Assembly: GCA_028066245.1 (NCBI GenBank)
Contig: JALCBR010000006.1
Coordinates: 1-64,000 of the forward strand
Reading direction: 5' to 3'
Length of the DNA stretch: 64,000 bases
Source: Pirellulales bacterium
GTDB lineage: Bacteria; Planctomycetota; Planctomycetia; Pirellulales; S012-138
Every line of letters begins with the position of its first letter. The stretch's first letter is position 1. The position numbers were made by a program, and so were the translations under genes. Of the stretch, positions 46,881 to 56,124 are shown piece after piece. The notes beneath the pieces are model-generated. The model was not told where the DNA came from. It was given only the letters and a program-made list of their open reading frames with translations, and did not search any database.

Positions 46881-47975
46881 CTAACTCACTATCGTATCGC
46901 TCAACTCTTTGGGCACGCTGGTCAGGATTTCGAACCCGTTTTTGGTGACCAGCACGTCATCCTCAATCCGGATGCCGAACTTGCCGGGGAAATAAACGCC
47001 TGGCTCCACCGTGACCACCATCCCGGCTTGGAGAGTGCCGGTTTGGCCGGGACCCAGGCGCGGCGCTTCGTGCAGGCCGAGGCCGATGCCGTGCCCTACG
47101 GCATGGGTAAAGTTCTTGCCCATCCCAGCCTTCTCAATCACTTTCCTGGCGGCCGTGTCAATTTGTTCGAACCGCACGCCAGGCTTGATCCGCTCGATGC
47201 TGGTGATCTGAGCTTTCAGCACAGCGTTGTAAGCTTTCTCCAGTTTGGCTGGGATTTTGCCTACGTTCAGGATTCGCGTCAGATCGCTACGATATCCACC
47301 TGCCTCCCGCGCTCCCCAATCGACGAGGATCGTGCTTGCCTCATCGAACCGACGGTCAGTCAGCATCGCATGAGGCAACGCTCCGTGATCTCCCACGCCA
47401 ATAATCGGTTCGAAGGCACAGCCAAGTCCTCCGCGTTGGCGAATCTCGTGTTCCAGGTCCGCGGCCACACCTCGCTCCGTCCAGTCGCCGCGGTAGCCGG
47501 CCTTGAAGCGATTGAACACTTTCTCGGCAATCTCAACTGCTCTCCGGATTGCGGCGATCTCGTCTGCGTCTTTGATTTCGCGCAGTTCCTCGACCAGCCC
47601 CTCTGTGGCAACGAGTTCCGTTTTCGGCAACGTCCGGTCCAGAGTTCCGTGCATGCTGACCGTCAGGGAACCAGACTCAAATCCCAGTGAAGGTAGCTTG
47701 CGCTTTGCGGCGATTTCGGCCGCGGCTTGAATGGTCGTTTTGCTCGGCCCTCGAATTTCGGCTTTCATGTCAGGGCAGAGATTGCTCAAATCCGTCTCAT
47801 AGCGGGTATCACTGATCAGGATTTCATCATCGCCCGTTATCAGCAGGAAGGTATCGCCGCCAGCAAACCCCGTCAGGTACTGCACGTTGGTAAAGTTCGT
47901 GACCAGCAAGCCCGGCAGTCGGTCACGCTTTAGCAGTCGGCGAAGTTTGCTACGTCGAGCGGACGGACGGTCCAT
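46881..47975 (-). CDS. M24-family Xaa-Pro aminopeptidase
   Basis: Removes N-terminal residues before proline; metal-dependent. All five metal ligands of the family are visible: Asp in ILVDWGA, Asp in RSDLTR, His in AVGHGIGLGLHE, Glu in VTVEPGVY and Glu in IRIEDD. An N-terminal creatinase-like domain (LPGLLVTNFTNVQYLTGFAG) precedes the catalytic part. 364 residues fits the PepQ/YqhT type. In several bacteria this gene is close to accB-accC, as here, but a 530-base repeat block separates them. Confidence 0.93.
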   Translation of the reverse strand: MDRPSARRSKLRRLLKRDRLPGLLVTNFTNVQYLTGFAGGDTFLLITGDDEILISDTRYETDLSNLCPDMKAEIRGPSKTTIQAAAEIAAKRKLPSLGFESGSLTVSMHGTLDRTLPKTELVATEGLVEELREIKDADEIAAIRRAVEIAEKVFNRFKAGYRGDWTERGVAADLEHEIRQRGGLGCAFEPIIGVGDHGALPHAMLTDRRFDEASTILVDWGAREAGGYRSDLTRILNVGKIPAKLEKAYNAVLKAQITSIERIKPGVRFEQIDTAARKVIEKAGMGKNFTHAVGHGIGLGLHEAPRLGPGQTGTLQAGMVVTVEPGVYFPGKFGIRIEDDVLVTKNGFEILTSVPKELSDTIVS

Positions 47976-48413
47976 GGAAGCCTCTCACTTTTCACTGTGG
48001 CGGAATAGGAAAACGCCCATTGAACTGTGGTCGTCACTCGGTTTCAAGCGGCGAAGGCAGCGGGACGTATGGGCTAGCCGGATTTGACTCCAACGTACAA
48101 CGTCCGTCACGCGATTCGCAGCACCAGGTCAGTCCGCACCGGTGCACCACGAGACGGGGCAAGCAGGCGCCCACAGAAAATGGACGCGCCGGACGGCACG
48201 CGGCGCTGATCAGTTTGAGGGCAACATTGGCTTCACCTATCGCTAGCAGCGCCAGTGACGCTCAATCGGCATAGGCTCTCCGCCTGGCATTCGCTAAACT
48301 TCCTCGCCGTGCGCCGGCGGAGCCTGCGCATGGTCCGGCTGAGAGGACGTGATCGAGACCCGCATGGTCACTCCCGCGCCGGCTAGAATCTCGCGAGGCA
48401 AGGAGGCTGACCC
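47976..48413. other. Divergent intergenic region, no gene seen
   Basis: About 440 bases between the divergent aminopeptidase and SbcD-like genes. Minus-strand frames overlapping 48262-48756 are the reverse of the SbcD-like gene and not family-like. A strong AAGGAGG precedes the GTG at 48414. No repeat or RNA was recognised. Confidence 0.5.
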
Positions 48414-49655
48414 GTGCGCCCTGGAAATGCGTTTGGACGAGCGTTTTCATTCTTACACGCCAGCAACTTTCACCTGGAGCAAATGCCGCGAGGGCTGGAT
48501 GAAATTCCGGTCCCCTTGAGCGCAGCGTTTCTGGAAGCTCCCTACGCAGCGGCAACGGCCGTGTTTGACGCGGCGCTGGCCCGCGAGGTGGATTTCGTGG
48601 TCCTTTCCGGTGATCTCGTTGATTGCCGTTTGTCCGGTCCGCGCGGACCTGTCTTTTTGGCGGAGCAGTTCGCGCGGCTGAACGAAGCAAACATTGAAGT
48701 CTATTGGGCTTCTGGGGGAGTTGATTTCCTTGGCGATTGGCCCGCCCGCGTCGCATTGCCGGAGAACGTCCATCGGTTTGCCGTGGGCAATGTGGAAGAG
48801 CTTATCTTGCATCGCGATGGGGAACCGCTGGTCTGTCTGGCTGGCATCTCTCGACCGGCCGAGCAACACGTTCCCACGGCTGAGTTTCGGCCTGATCCCG
48901 CTGGGCTCTACACGGTCGCCGCAGTTCACGGCGCTGGCGATGTCCGCGCGCTGGGATCCTCCCGTATTCACTACTGGGCCTTGGGCGGTCGCGCGAATCC
49001 GGAAACCCGCGAACACCGTGGACGTGTAATCCACTTCAGCGGGAGTCCGCAAGGTCGAGAACCGGGACACGCCGGACCTCATGGTGCGACGATCGTCCGT
49101 GTTGACGAGAACTACCGGACAGTCACAGAAACCGTTCACGCAGACGCGGTCCGCTGGTTGTGGGAATCCATCCGCTGTGAGGATGGCTGGGTTATGGATG
49201 ACCTGGAGCTGGCCATGCATGAACGTGTGAACGAACTTCGCGATGCGCACCCTTCGTGCCACCTTTGCATTTCGTGGCGCGTGGCGGGCGACGCTCCTGT
49301 GGTTGAAAGTCTCAGGCAAGTTGCAGGTCGCGACGAGATCTTGCTCCGTCTGCGATCCGAGTTTGGCGAGAACGACCCGGTAGCTTGGAGTGTCAGTGTG
49401 GAGTCAGAGCGTTCGCGTGTTTACGCGGACGAAGAGTTGGCGGAGTCGACATTCCTAGGCGAGTATCTTCGTGAAGCGCACGAATTTTCCGCGGATCACA
49501 GCCGCGACATTGATCTGCTTTCGCAGGTTGACCCAAGTTTCCGCGAAACCTGGCGGCAACTGGCCGCCGCAGATAGCCCTCGCAAACGGCGGCGCGTGTT
49601 GGACGAAGTAGCAGCAACAGGTGGCGAACTGTTGCATGGTAGAACGTCGCGCTAA
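48414..49655 (+). CDS. YhaO/SbcD-like protein with degenerate nuclease site
   Basis: 413 residues from GTG 48414, supported by AAGGAGG seven bases upstream. The order and spacing of Mre11/SbcD/YhaO motifs are kept, but metal ligands are replaced: HASNFHL (normally ASDxHL, Asp to Asn), LSGDLVD (intact), ASGGVDF (normally GNHD, Asn-His lost), AVHGAG (His kept), and WALGGRANPE (normally ALGHIH, both His lost). It is therefore probably not a nuclease. The gene lies 19 bases before a YhaN-like ATPase gene on the same strand, the usual YhaO-YhaN pairing. It may be a structural partner of that ATPase. Confidence 0.85.
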   Translation: MRPGNAFGRAFSFLHASNFHLEQMPRGLDEIPVPLSAAFLEAPYAAATAVFDAALAREVDFVVLSGDLVDCRLSGPRGPVFLAEQFARLNEANIEVYWASGGVDFLGDWPARVALPENVHRFAVGNVEELILHRDGEPLVCLAGISRPAEQHVPTAEFRPDPAGLYTVAAVHGAGDVRALGSSRIHYWALGGRANPETREHRGRVIHFSGSPQGREPGHAGPHGATIVRVDENYRTVTETVHADAVRWLWESIRCEDGWVMDDLELAMHERVNELRDAHPSCHLCISWRVAGDAPVVESLRQVAGRDEILLRLRSEFGENDPVAWSVSVESERSRVYADEELAESTFLGEYLREAHEFSADHSRDIDLLSQVDPSFRETWRQLAAADSPRKRRRVLDEVAATGGELLHGRTSR

Positions 49656-49674
49656 GTGCTGAAGGATACAACGC

Positions 49675-52600
49675 ATGAAAATTGAAGAACTGGAAATCCG
49701 TGGTCGTGGGCCGTGGGAAGAACTCTCTTTGACGGGATTAGAAAGTCGCGTCAACGTGATCTATGGCCGCAATGAAGCCGGCAAGACGTCTCTGTTGGCA
49801 GCGCTCCGCGGACTGTTACACGGTGGTCAGACCGGGCTGCCGGTTACGAGCGGTCCGCTGGAGGAACGCACATGCGGCGGTGCGTTCCGCGCAGCGTACG
49901 CCGGTGGCAGGTTCGCCGTCTTTCGCACGTTGGACGGTGGCGAACAAGAATCGCACACGGCGGGAAGCGATCGGGATGAACCGGCCTTTGCCATGGTTGA
50001 TGGCGAGGGAAACCGCATCGGCCAGTCTCGTTATGAAGACCTGCTCTCGGGCATTGATGCGGCCACGTTCGACAATATCTTCGCCTGCGGGCTTAGGGAG
50101 TTGCAGCAGCTCGCCTCGCTGGAGGATGGCGAAGCGGCGCGAATGCTGCATGACCTGACCGCCGGACTAGATCGTGTAAATCTTTCGCAGTTGCTGCGTG
50201 CGGTTCGCGAAGATCGTGACCGGCTGATGGACGCTCAGGGAGCTCCGTCAGAGATCTCCCGGCTGCTGGATGAGCACCGCGAGTTGACCAGCGAAATCGA
50301 TCGTTTGTCCGATAGCACGCAAGAATACAACCGGCGCCTCAACGAGCGTGATTCGCTGGCCGCGAAGATCGGTGAAATGGAAGCGGACCTCGCCGCTGCC
50401 GATCACCGCATTGCGTTGCTCCGTTCCACTGAAGGTGTGCAGAACGCGTGGACTGAGCAAACCTCGCTGCGCGCGGAGTTGGACGCGTTGGATGAATACC
50501 GCACCGTGCCAGCAGATGGACCGCGGCGGATGAAAGCCGCCAATGATCGCATCGCCAAGCTAGCTCGTCGGCTGCGCGATCTCCGCGCCAAGCGGCGGAA
50601 ACTGCAAGAAGAATTTGAGCAGTTCCCGGACGCGGGACGTTTGGAACAGAGAGCGCCGGAGATTGAAGCCCTGGCGGAACAGGGTGAGTTTATCGCTGCC
50701 ATGGAACAGCAGGCGGCCACGCAGCGGGCGGCTGTGAAAGATCTGGAGCGGCAGTTGGACGCCCTGCTTGAACAATGCGGGCTGAGCCAAAGTTCATGGA
50801 AGACGTTGGCGACTTCTTGCGATCGTGCCAGTTTTGACAAGCTTCGCACTCTGGTGAAAAACCTGGAGTCTGACCGCGCAGCGGTTGAATCCGCCCGCGA
50901 GGAAGCGATTGAAGCGAAGCGGCTAGCTGCGGAGGTATCGCGAAAAGCGCAGTCCGGTGGACCTGGTGAGCAACAACGCGCCAAGCTTCGCTCTCAGGCA
51001 GAAGAAGAGATCGCTCAGCTTCGCCGTCGGCTGGAACTTGATGAGCGTCTGGAAAAGCTCGAAGAGGAAGCCGCCGAGCTCGAAGAGCAAGCCACCGGCT
51101 TGGCCGAACAGGGCGGCCTTTCCACCAAGCAGGAATGGTCCGTCGGCGGCGCATGTGCCGTGGGCTTCGTTTTGGCAGGCGGCTCTCTCGCTGGCGTCTT
51201 AGGTGCCAGCTGGTGGCCGTTCTGGTTGGGCATTGCCATCATCGGCGGAGCTTTTGGCGCCAAGAAGTTGTTTGAACGGCGCAATAGCCTGGCACTGGAA
51301 GAGTCGGAGAACGAGCTCGACGAATTGCAGCAAGAGATCGAGCAGGCGGCCAAACAACGAGAGGCCTTTGACCGTGACTTGGCGGAGGGTGGTGGCTCAG
51401 TTGCGGAGCGTCTGGCCACAGCGGAAGCGCAAATCAAAGAGCTTGATAACGCCCGAGCGTTGGAGGCCGATCGTGCATCGATCGAACAGGCGGCCACCAA
51501 TGCAGAAGAACAACTGGACGAAGCACAGCGCCGGCTCACGCGGCGAAAAGAAACGTGGCGAAAGGCGCTGCGGACTTTTGGATTGCCTGAAGGCCTTTCC
51601 CCCAAACAGGTCGGTCGGCTGCGAAACCAATGGGACCACACGCGCGATCTCGCGGACCGGTTGGACAACGCGCAATCTCAATGGCGTCAGGGAGAATCCT
51701 CGCGAAAAGCGCTGCGGCAGCGGATCCAAGATTTGGCCGCCGATTTGGAAATCAGTCTCACCGAGAACGACGCGCAAGAGCAGTTAGCAAGTTTGCGTCG
51801 CGAGCTAGAGCGGCAACGCGGAACCCTGCGGCGACGCTCAAGCTTAAAGCTGCAACTCAAAAAACTCAGTCGATCACGGAAGAAGGTCAAGTCGCAACTT
51901 TCGCTGTGGCGCCGGCGCCGGCGCAGCGTGCTCACGTTGGCCGGTGCTGAAGACGAAGCCGACTTGCGACGCCGCTGTGAGGAAGCAAAACGCCGCGTCG
52001 AGTTAACGACCCGACTGGCCGAACTCAAGGAGAGAATTGACTCCTCGTTGACCCAGGTTTCCCGTGATGAAGTTCTCTCGCGGTTGCGAGAGTTTGGTGT
52101 GACCGGCGTAACTGCGGAATTGGATGAGTTGCAGAGCCGCGCGGACCGCCTCCGCGGCGAGTTGCAGGCGATGTACGATCGCCGTGGTTGGTTGACGCAA
52201 GTCTTGCCAGAGATGCTTGAAGATCAAACGTTGCCACAAGCACTGTTGCGAAAGGAATCGGTCGATCAGCAGATCCGCGGATTGCTGCGACAGTGGCGCG
52301 TGTTGGCGACCGTTCATTTTCTGCTCGCGCGGATTCGCTCCCGCTATGAACGCGAACGTCAGCCTGAAACGCTTCGCGAAGCGAGCGGCTACTTCCGCAC
52401 AATCACTCAGGGCGCCTATGTCCGCGTGTGGACACCTTTGGATGAAGATGTGCTGTATGTGGAGAACGACTGCGACGAAACCATTCCCTTGGACCAACTT
52501 TCCGGTGGAACCAGGGAGCAGCTATTTCTTTGCTTGAGATTGGCGTTGGTCAGCGGCTACGCAAAGCGAGGGATTCGATTGCCGATCATCCTGGATGACG

Positions 52601-53145
52601 TACTCGTCAACTTCGATGCTCGCCGGGCTCGAGCGACAACCGAAGTGCTGCGTGACTTTGCCGAACGTGGGCATCAGGTCTTTTTATTTACGTGTCACGA
52701 GCACATTGCCCGGATGTTCGCTGAGGTCAAGGTTCGCGTGTGGCGAATTTCCCGCCATGTCAATGCGCGGCGAGATCGATCGTTGATTCACGAAGTGTTG
52801 GGAGCCGCTTCGGCGGAAGTGATCGAGATTCCGCAGATCGAGATGCCGCCACCGCCGATTGTGATGGAAGAGACCGAACCACCGCTGGTGATCTTGGATG
52901 AAGCCCCTGCTGCTCCGGAACCCGAGCAACCGTTGGCGGATGAGCCGATCTTTACCGGCTTTATTGTTGATCCAACCTCTGCGCGGCACGCGTTCGATGC
53001 GGAAGAGTTTGATGGGGAACTGCAAGATGCAGTGTTTAACACGACGGACGATTCTCCATCGCGCACACACCTGCCGATTGAGCAGCCCACACCGGATCGA
53101 ACAAGTCATTCCAGCGATGACGGCATTCAATCGGAAGCGGCCTAA
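49675..53145 (+). CDS. YhaN/SbcC-like SMC-type ATPase with central membrane hairpin
   Basis: 1156 residues. Walker A GRNEAGKTS (about 30-38), long coiled coils, a two-segment hydrophobic hairpin in the middle (about 488-535; GACAVGFVLAGGSLAGVLGA and WWPFWLGIAIIGGAFGA), signature LSGGTREQ (about 940), Walker B PIILDDVLVNFD (about 968), and a His-switch FLFTCHEH. The membrane hairpin inside the coiled coil matches the YhaN family, so it is likely tied to the membrane. After the ATPase there is an unusual ~130-residue acidic, Pro-rich tail. The next gene overlaps its stop codon by one base (TAATG). Confidence 0.9.
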   Translation: MKIEELEIRGRGPWEELSLTGLESRVNVIYGRNEAGKTSLLAALRGLLHGGQTGLPVTSGPLEERTCGGAFRAAYAGGRFAVFRTLDGGEQESHTAGSDRDEPAFAMVDGEGNRIGQSRYEDLLSGIDAATFDNIFACGLRELQQLASLEDGEAARMLHDLTAGLDRVNLSQLLRAVREDRDRLMDAQGAPSEISRLLDEHRELTSEIDRLSDSTQEYNRRLNERDSLAAKIGEMEADLAAADHRIALLRSTEGVQNAWTEQTSLRAELDALDEYRTVPADGPRRMKAANDRIAKLARRLRDLRAKRRKLQEEFEQFPDAGRLEQRAPEIEALAEQGEFIAAMEQQAATQRAAVKDLERQLDALLEQCGLSQSSWKTLATSCDRASFDKLRTLVKNLESDRAAVESAREEAIEAKRLAAEVSRKAQSGGPGEQQRAKLRSQAEEEIAQLRRRLELDERLEKLEEEAAELEEQATGLAEQGGLSTKQEWSVGGACAVGFVLAGGSLAGVLGASWWPFWLGIAIIGGAFGAKKLFERRNSLALEESENELDELQQEIEQAAKQREAFDRDLAEGGGSVAERLATAEAQIKELDNARALEADRASIEQAATNAEEQLDEAQRRLTRRKETWRKALRTFGLPEGLSPKQVGRLRNQWDHTRDLADRLDNAQSQWRQGESSRKALRQRIQDLAADLEISLTENDAQEQLASLRRELERQRGTLRRRSSLKLQLKKLSRSRKKVKSQLSLWRRRRRSVLTLAGAEDEADLRRRCEEAKRRVELTTRLAELKERIDSSLTQVSRDEVLSRLREFGVTGVTAELDELQSRADRLRGELQAMYDRRGWLTQVLPEMLEDQTLPQALLRKESVDQQIRGLLRQWRVLATVHFLLARIRSRYERERQPETLREASGYFRTITQGAYVRVWTPLDEDVLYVENDCDETIPLDQLSGGTREQLFLCLRLALVSGYAKRGIRLPIILDDVLVNFDARRARATTEVLRDFAERGHQVFLFTCHEHIARMFAEVKVRVWRISRHVNARRDRSLIHEVLGAASAEVIEIPQIEMPPPPIVMEETEPPLVILDEAPAAPEPEQPLADEPIFTGFIVDPTSARHAFDAEEFDGELQDAVFNTTDDSPSRTHLPIEQPTPDRTSHSSDDGIQSEAA

Positions 53146-53672
53146 TGCCTAGCGAACTTCGCATCCGCAAACCCAGCCACCGGCAACGCGAGACCGACAT
53201 GAGCATCAATGGCATCAGTGGCGCATTGAAGATTGCTTCTCTGGTTGGCAGCGTGTTGCGTTCCGGCGGCAGCTCGCAGCAAGCGGAAAGTTCCGTTACC
53301 AGTCCTGCGCAACCGACAATTGCGGAAATCGGCAAGCGACTTTCACCTGACGGACTGCAATCGGTTGAGCCAGGGCAGTTTGCCGCGTTTGCGCGAGAGC
53401 TTCACGAGCGGGGCGCGATCTCAGACGCGGAATTCAACGATCTGGCCGCCATTCGTTTGGAATTGGAACTCTCCGGAGCGGCGCCGGACAAGCCGGTTGA
53501 TCTGATCGCATTTCTCCAGGACCGCATTGCCCGGCTGGAGAGTCAATACGAAGCACCAGAGGGCAACACACAATTTTCACTGGCGCAAACGCTTGATGTG
53601 GCCCGCCGCCGGTTGGAGCTCGTCCAACAACTCGATGCCGCGGCGCAGCACGGAGTCAACGCCGTGGCGTGA
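53145..53672 (+). CDS. Small protein coupled to the YhaN-like gene, function unknown
   Basis: 175 residues starting in the TAATG overlap at 53145; ATG 53199 (MSINGISGALK) is an alternative. An amphipathic N-terminal helix (ALKIASLVGSVLRSG) is followed by Ser/Gln-rich linker and two helical parts (FAAFARELHERGAISDAEFN; LAQTLDVARRRLELVQQL). No family recognised, no signal peptide. The stop-start overlap implies it is made with the ATPase, so it may be a third subunit or regulator of that complex. Ends 48 bases before the end of the convergent hemL. Confidence 0.7.
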   Translation: MPSELRIRKPSHRQRETDMSINGISGALKIASLVGSVLRSGGSSQQAESSVTSPAQPTIAEIGKRLSPDGLQSVEPGQFAAFARELHERGAISDAEFNDLAAIRLELELSGAAPDKPVDLIAFLQDRIARLESQYEAPEGNTQFSLAQTLDVARRRLELVQQLDAAAQHGVNAVA

Positions 53673-53720
53673 GTGCTGCCCCAGCTCTCTACAGGCTAGC
53701 AACGTTGTACGGTCATGTCG

Positions 53721-55004
53721 TTAGCTATCCGTTAGTGCATCCTGCGCTGCCGCAATCGTTTTGGCGATGTCTTCGTCAGAGTGTGCCGCAGAGAGGAAAA
53801 GCGCCTCGTACTGGCTGCAGGGGAGATAGACGCCGCGGCCAATCATCCGCCAAAAGTAACGCCCGTAGGCAGTCGTGTTTGACTTGGCGGCCGTGTCCCA
53901 ATCTCTGACTGGGTTGGGATTGAAGAAGAGCGTCATCATGCTGCCGCACCGCGCGAGGGTGTGGGGAACGCCGGCGGATTTCGCGGCCGCACTGAGACCA
54001 GAGGCCAAAGTCTGTCCACGTAATTCCAGTTGCTCATACGGTGGGTTGTCTCGCAGTTCTGTCAGCATCGCAATGCCTGCCGCTGTGGCCAAGGGGTTAC
54101 CGGACAGCGTGCCTGCCTGAAAGACTTTTCCGGCTGGTAGGACATGGTCCATGATCTCTGCGCGCCCTGCATAGGCGCCCACCGGCAGCCCCCCGCCAAC
54201 GATCTTTCCCAATGTGGTGATATCGGGATCAATGTCGAACACGGATTGAGCACCGCCGTACGCGACGCGGAAGCCTGTCATGACTTCGTCGCAGATGAGT
54301 AGCGCCCCGTGTTTGCGTGTGAGTTCGCGCAGGACAAGCAGAAACTCCGGATCTGGCAAAACGCAGCCCATGTTTCCAACGACAGGCTCAAAGATCACGC
54401 CAGCAATCTTGTCTCCGTGAGCAGCGAAGGTGTCCGCCAGTTGTTGCGGATTGTTGTACGGCAAGACCAAAGTATCTTGGCTGACGCCAGGTGTGACGCC
54501 GGGAGAATCTGGCACGGCTAATGTCGCAGCGGAACTGCCGGCTGCGACCAGCAGGCTATCGACATGACCGTGATAGTTTCCGGCGAATTTGACGATCAGA
54601 TCACGATCAGTGTACCCGCGAGCCAGGCGGATCGCGCTCATCGTGGCTTCCGTGCCGGAGTTGACCAGGCGGACTTTTTCAATGCTGGGCACGGCAGCGA
54701 CAATCAAAGCCGCCAAGGCGCTCTCTGCTTCCGTCGGCGCTCCAAAGCTTGTCCCCCGCCGAGCCGCCTCCTCAACTGCGGCGATGACGCTCGCGTGCGC
54801 ATGGCCAAGGATCATCGGACCCCACGATCCAATGTAGTCGATGTATTGGTTCCCATCGATATCCCACAGGAAAGCGCCCTGGCCGCGTTCAAAAAACAAC
54901 GGCGTTCCGCCAACAGCTCCAAAAGCTCGGGCGGGACTATTGACCCCGCCAGGCATGACAGACTTGGCTCGTTCAAACGCCGAGCCACTACATGGATAAG
55001 GCAT
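53721..55004 (-). CDS. hemL: Glutamate-1-semialdehyde 2,1-aminomutase
   Basis: PLP enzyme that makes 5-aminolevulinate, first committed precursor of haem by the C5 route. Aminotransferase class III motifs: GTEATMSAIRLARGYT, LLICDEVMTGFRVAYGG, and the PLP Lys in TTLGKIVGGGLPVGAYAG. 427 residues is normal. It uses glutamyl-tRNA-derived semialdehyde; hemA is not in this window. Confidence 0.95.
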   Translation of the reverse strand: MPYPCSGSAFERAKSVMPGGVNSPARAFGAVGGTPLFFERGQGAFLWDIDGNQYIDYIGSWGPMILGHAHASVIAAVEEAARRGTSFGAPTEAESALAALIVAAVPSIEKVRLVNSGTEATMSAIRLARGYTDRDLIVKFAGNYHGHVDSLLVAAGSSAATLAVPDSPGVTPGVSQDTLVLPYNNPQQLADTFAAHGDKIAGVIFEPVVGNMGCVLPDPEFLLVLRELTRKHGALLICDEVMTGFRVAYGGAQSVFDIDPDITTLGKIVGGGLPVGAYAGRAEIMDHVLPAGKVFQAGTLSGNPLATAAGIAMLTELRDNPPYEQLELRGQTLASGLSAAAKSAGVPHTLARCGSMMTLFFNPNPVRDWDTAAKSNTTAYGRYFWRMIGRGVYLPCSQYEALFLSAAHSDEDIAKTIAAAQDALTDS

Positions 55005-55494
55005 GATAGATACTTGGGAATTGGTTTGACTTGGTCAGTGCCACATCACGCACAACTTAACATTGTCACGCGCAGAATCCTTCCCCGGGTGCATCGATCA
55101 ACCCGCCATTGTTGTTCCAACACGAAACCTCATGTTTTGCATGTTGAGACGCTCTACTGGTTGCCCATGAGTTGCGAAATATCTCCAGCCGATAAAATTT
55201 TCCTATTTTCCATATTTTGCATGATGCTTGTTGACAGCATAGATGGCATTGGTAGGCTATCGGCCAGCGTTAGCGGCCCTTCCTAGGCTCCCTAAACGGA
55301 AAACTCACCCGCCAAGAGCCTATCCGCATTGAGCCTGCTGCATTCCTATGTGGCACCAGAAGGGTATTGGTACCTGATATTTTTGGGCCGCTGCAAGTGT
55401 CTGTCGCGTGTCGTAGAAATATCTTGCAAGCACGGTTTTGCAACAAACGGCACATTGACCGGATTTTTGATTATCCTTTTGAGGAGGAGCCAGA
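55005..55494. other. Intergenic region upstream of the GCHG-repeat gene
   Basis: About 490 bases between the divergent hemL and the GCHG-repeat gene. The last 60 bases are T-rich and end with a strong GAGGAGG site. No second gene, no clear promoter pair and no repeat was found. Confidence 0.5.
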
Positions 55495-55920
55495 ATGAAT
55501 CGCGCTTTGATTTTGGGCGTGGCTGTGTTCCTGGCAGTCGTCGGCCTGTCGCTGGTGACGACTGGTAGTGATACCGCCAACGCTGGCCATGGTGGATGCC
55601 ATGGTGCTTGTCACGGATGCCACGGTTGCCATGGCGATTGCCACGGTTGCCACGGTGGCTGTCATGGATATTGTCATGGTCGCTGCCACGGCCGTTGCCA
55701 TGGCCGTTGCCATGGTCGTCGTTGCCATGGCCGTCGTCATTGCTACCAGTGCTATGACTGCTACACCCCGTGCCATGGCGTCCCTGCTGGTGGTCACGAA
55801 GCTGGTGGCGATGTCCCTCCCCCGCCTCCGGTTGATGGCGCTGGCGCTCCTGTTCCGGATACCGTCCAGACTTTCAATCGCGTTCCCATGAACTTCCGCA
55901 CGGTTTCTTTCCGCGGTTAA
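55495..55920 (+). CDS. Exported GCHG-repeat (Gly/Cys/His-rich) protein
   Basis: 141 residues with a signal peptide (ALILGVAVFLAVVGLSLV, cleavage near ANA). The mature part has about fifteen tandem CHG units (residues 31-85: GCHGACHGCHGCHGDCHG, then CHGRCHGRCHGR), then Cys/Tyr pairs, a Pro-rich stretch (GDVPPPPPVDGAGAP) and a conserved-looking end (VQTFNRVPMNFRTVSF). The Cys and His content is what a metal-binding or cross-linked envelope protein would have. A strong GAGGAGG ribosome-binding site and a terminator right after the stop suggest high, single-gene expression. The family is unknown to me. Confidence 0.8.
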   Translation: MNRALILGVAVFLAVVGLSLVTTGSDTANAGHGGCHGACHGCHGCHGDCHGCHGGCHGYCHGRCHGRCHGRCHGRRCHGRRHCYQCYDCYTPCHGVPAGGHEAGGDVPPPPPVDGAGAPVPDTVQTFNRVPMNFRTVSFRG

Positions 55921-55929
55921 TCCGCAGTG

Positions 55930-55964
55930 AAACCGCGTGAGTAATTCACGCAAAGCGGTTTTTT
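55930..55964 (+). terminator. Intrinsic terminator of the GCHG-repeat gene
   Basis: AAACCGC at 55930 pairs with GCGGTTT at 55955, with an inner GTGA/TCAC stem, then a TTTTTT tail to 55964. It lies ten bases after the stop codon. Confidence 0.85.
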
Positions 55965-56032
55965 CGAGACCGAGATCGTTTTGAGGTACCACTGGCTCCT
56001 CACCTCGTCTTGAATATTTGAAGCGAAAAAAG

Positions 56033-56059
56033 CGGACCCCGTCAAACTGGCGGGGTCCG
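56033..56059 (-). terminator. Intrinsic terminator of the esterase gene
   Basis: CGGACCCCG at 56033-56041 pairs perfectly with CGGGGTCCG at 56051-56059. Read on the minus strand, GCTTTTTTCG follows the stem. It is about 65 bases past the stop of the minus-strand esterase gene. Confidence 0.85.
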
Positions 56060-56124
56060 TTTCATTTTGCCGTTGCTTATCCCGTGCTGCCGGCATCGTG
56101 GCGCATTCACGGTCGCACGGCAAA

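Noticed and set aside
55560..55750. CRISPR-like appearance of the repeated GCCATGGC/CCACGG words
   Set aside because: The repeats are short, in frame, without spacers of constant length, and are explained by the CHG codons.
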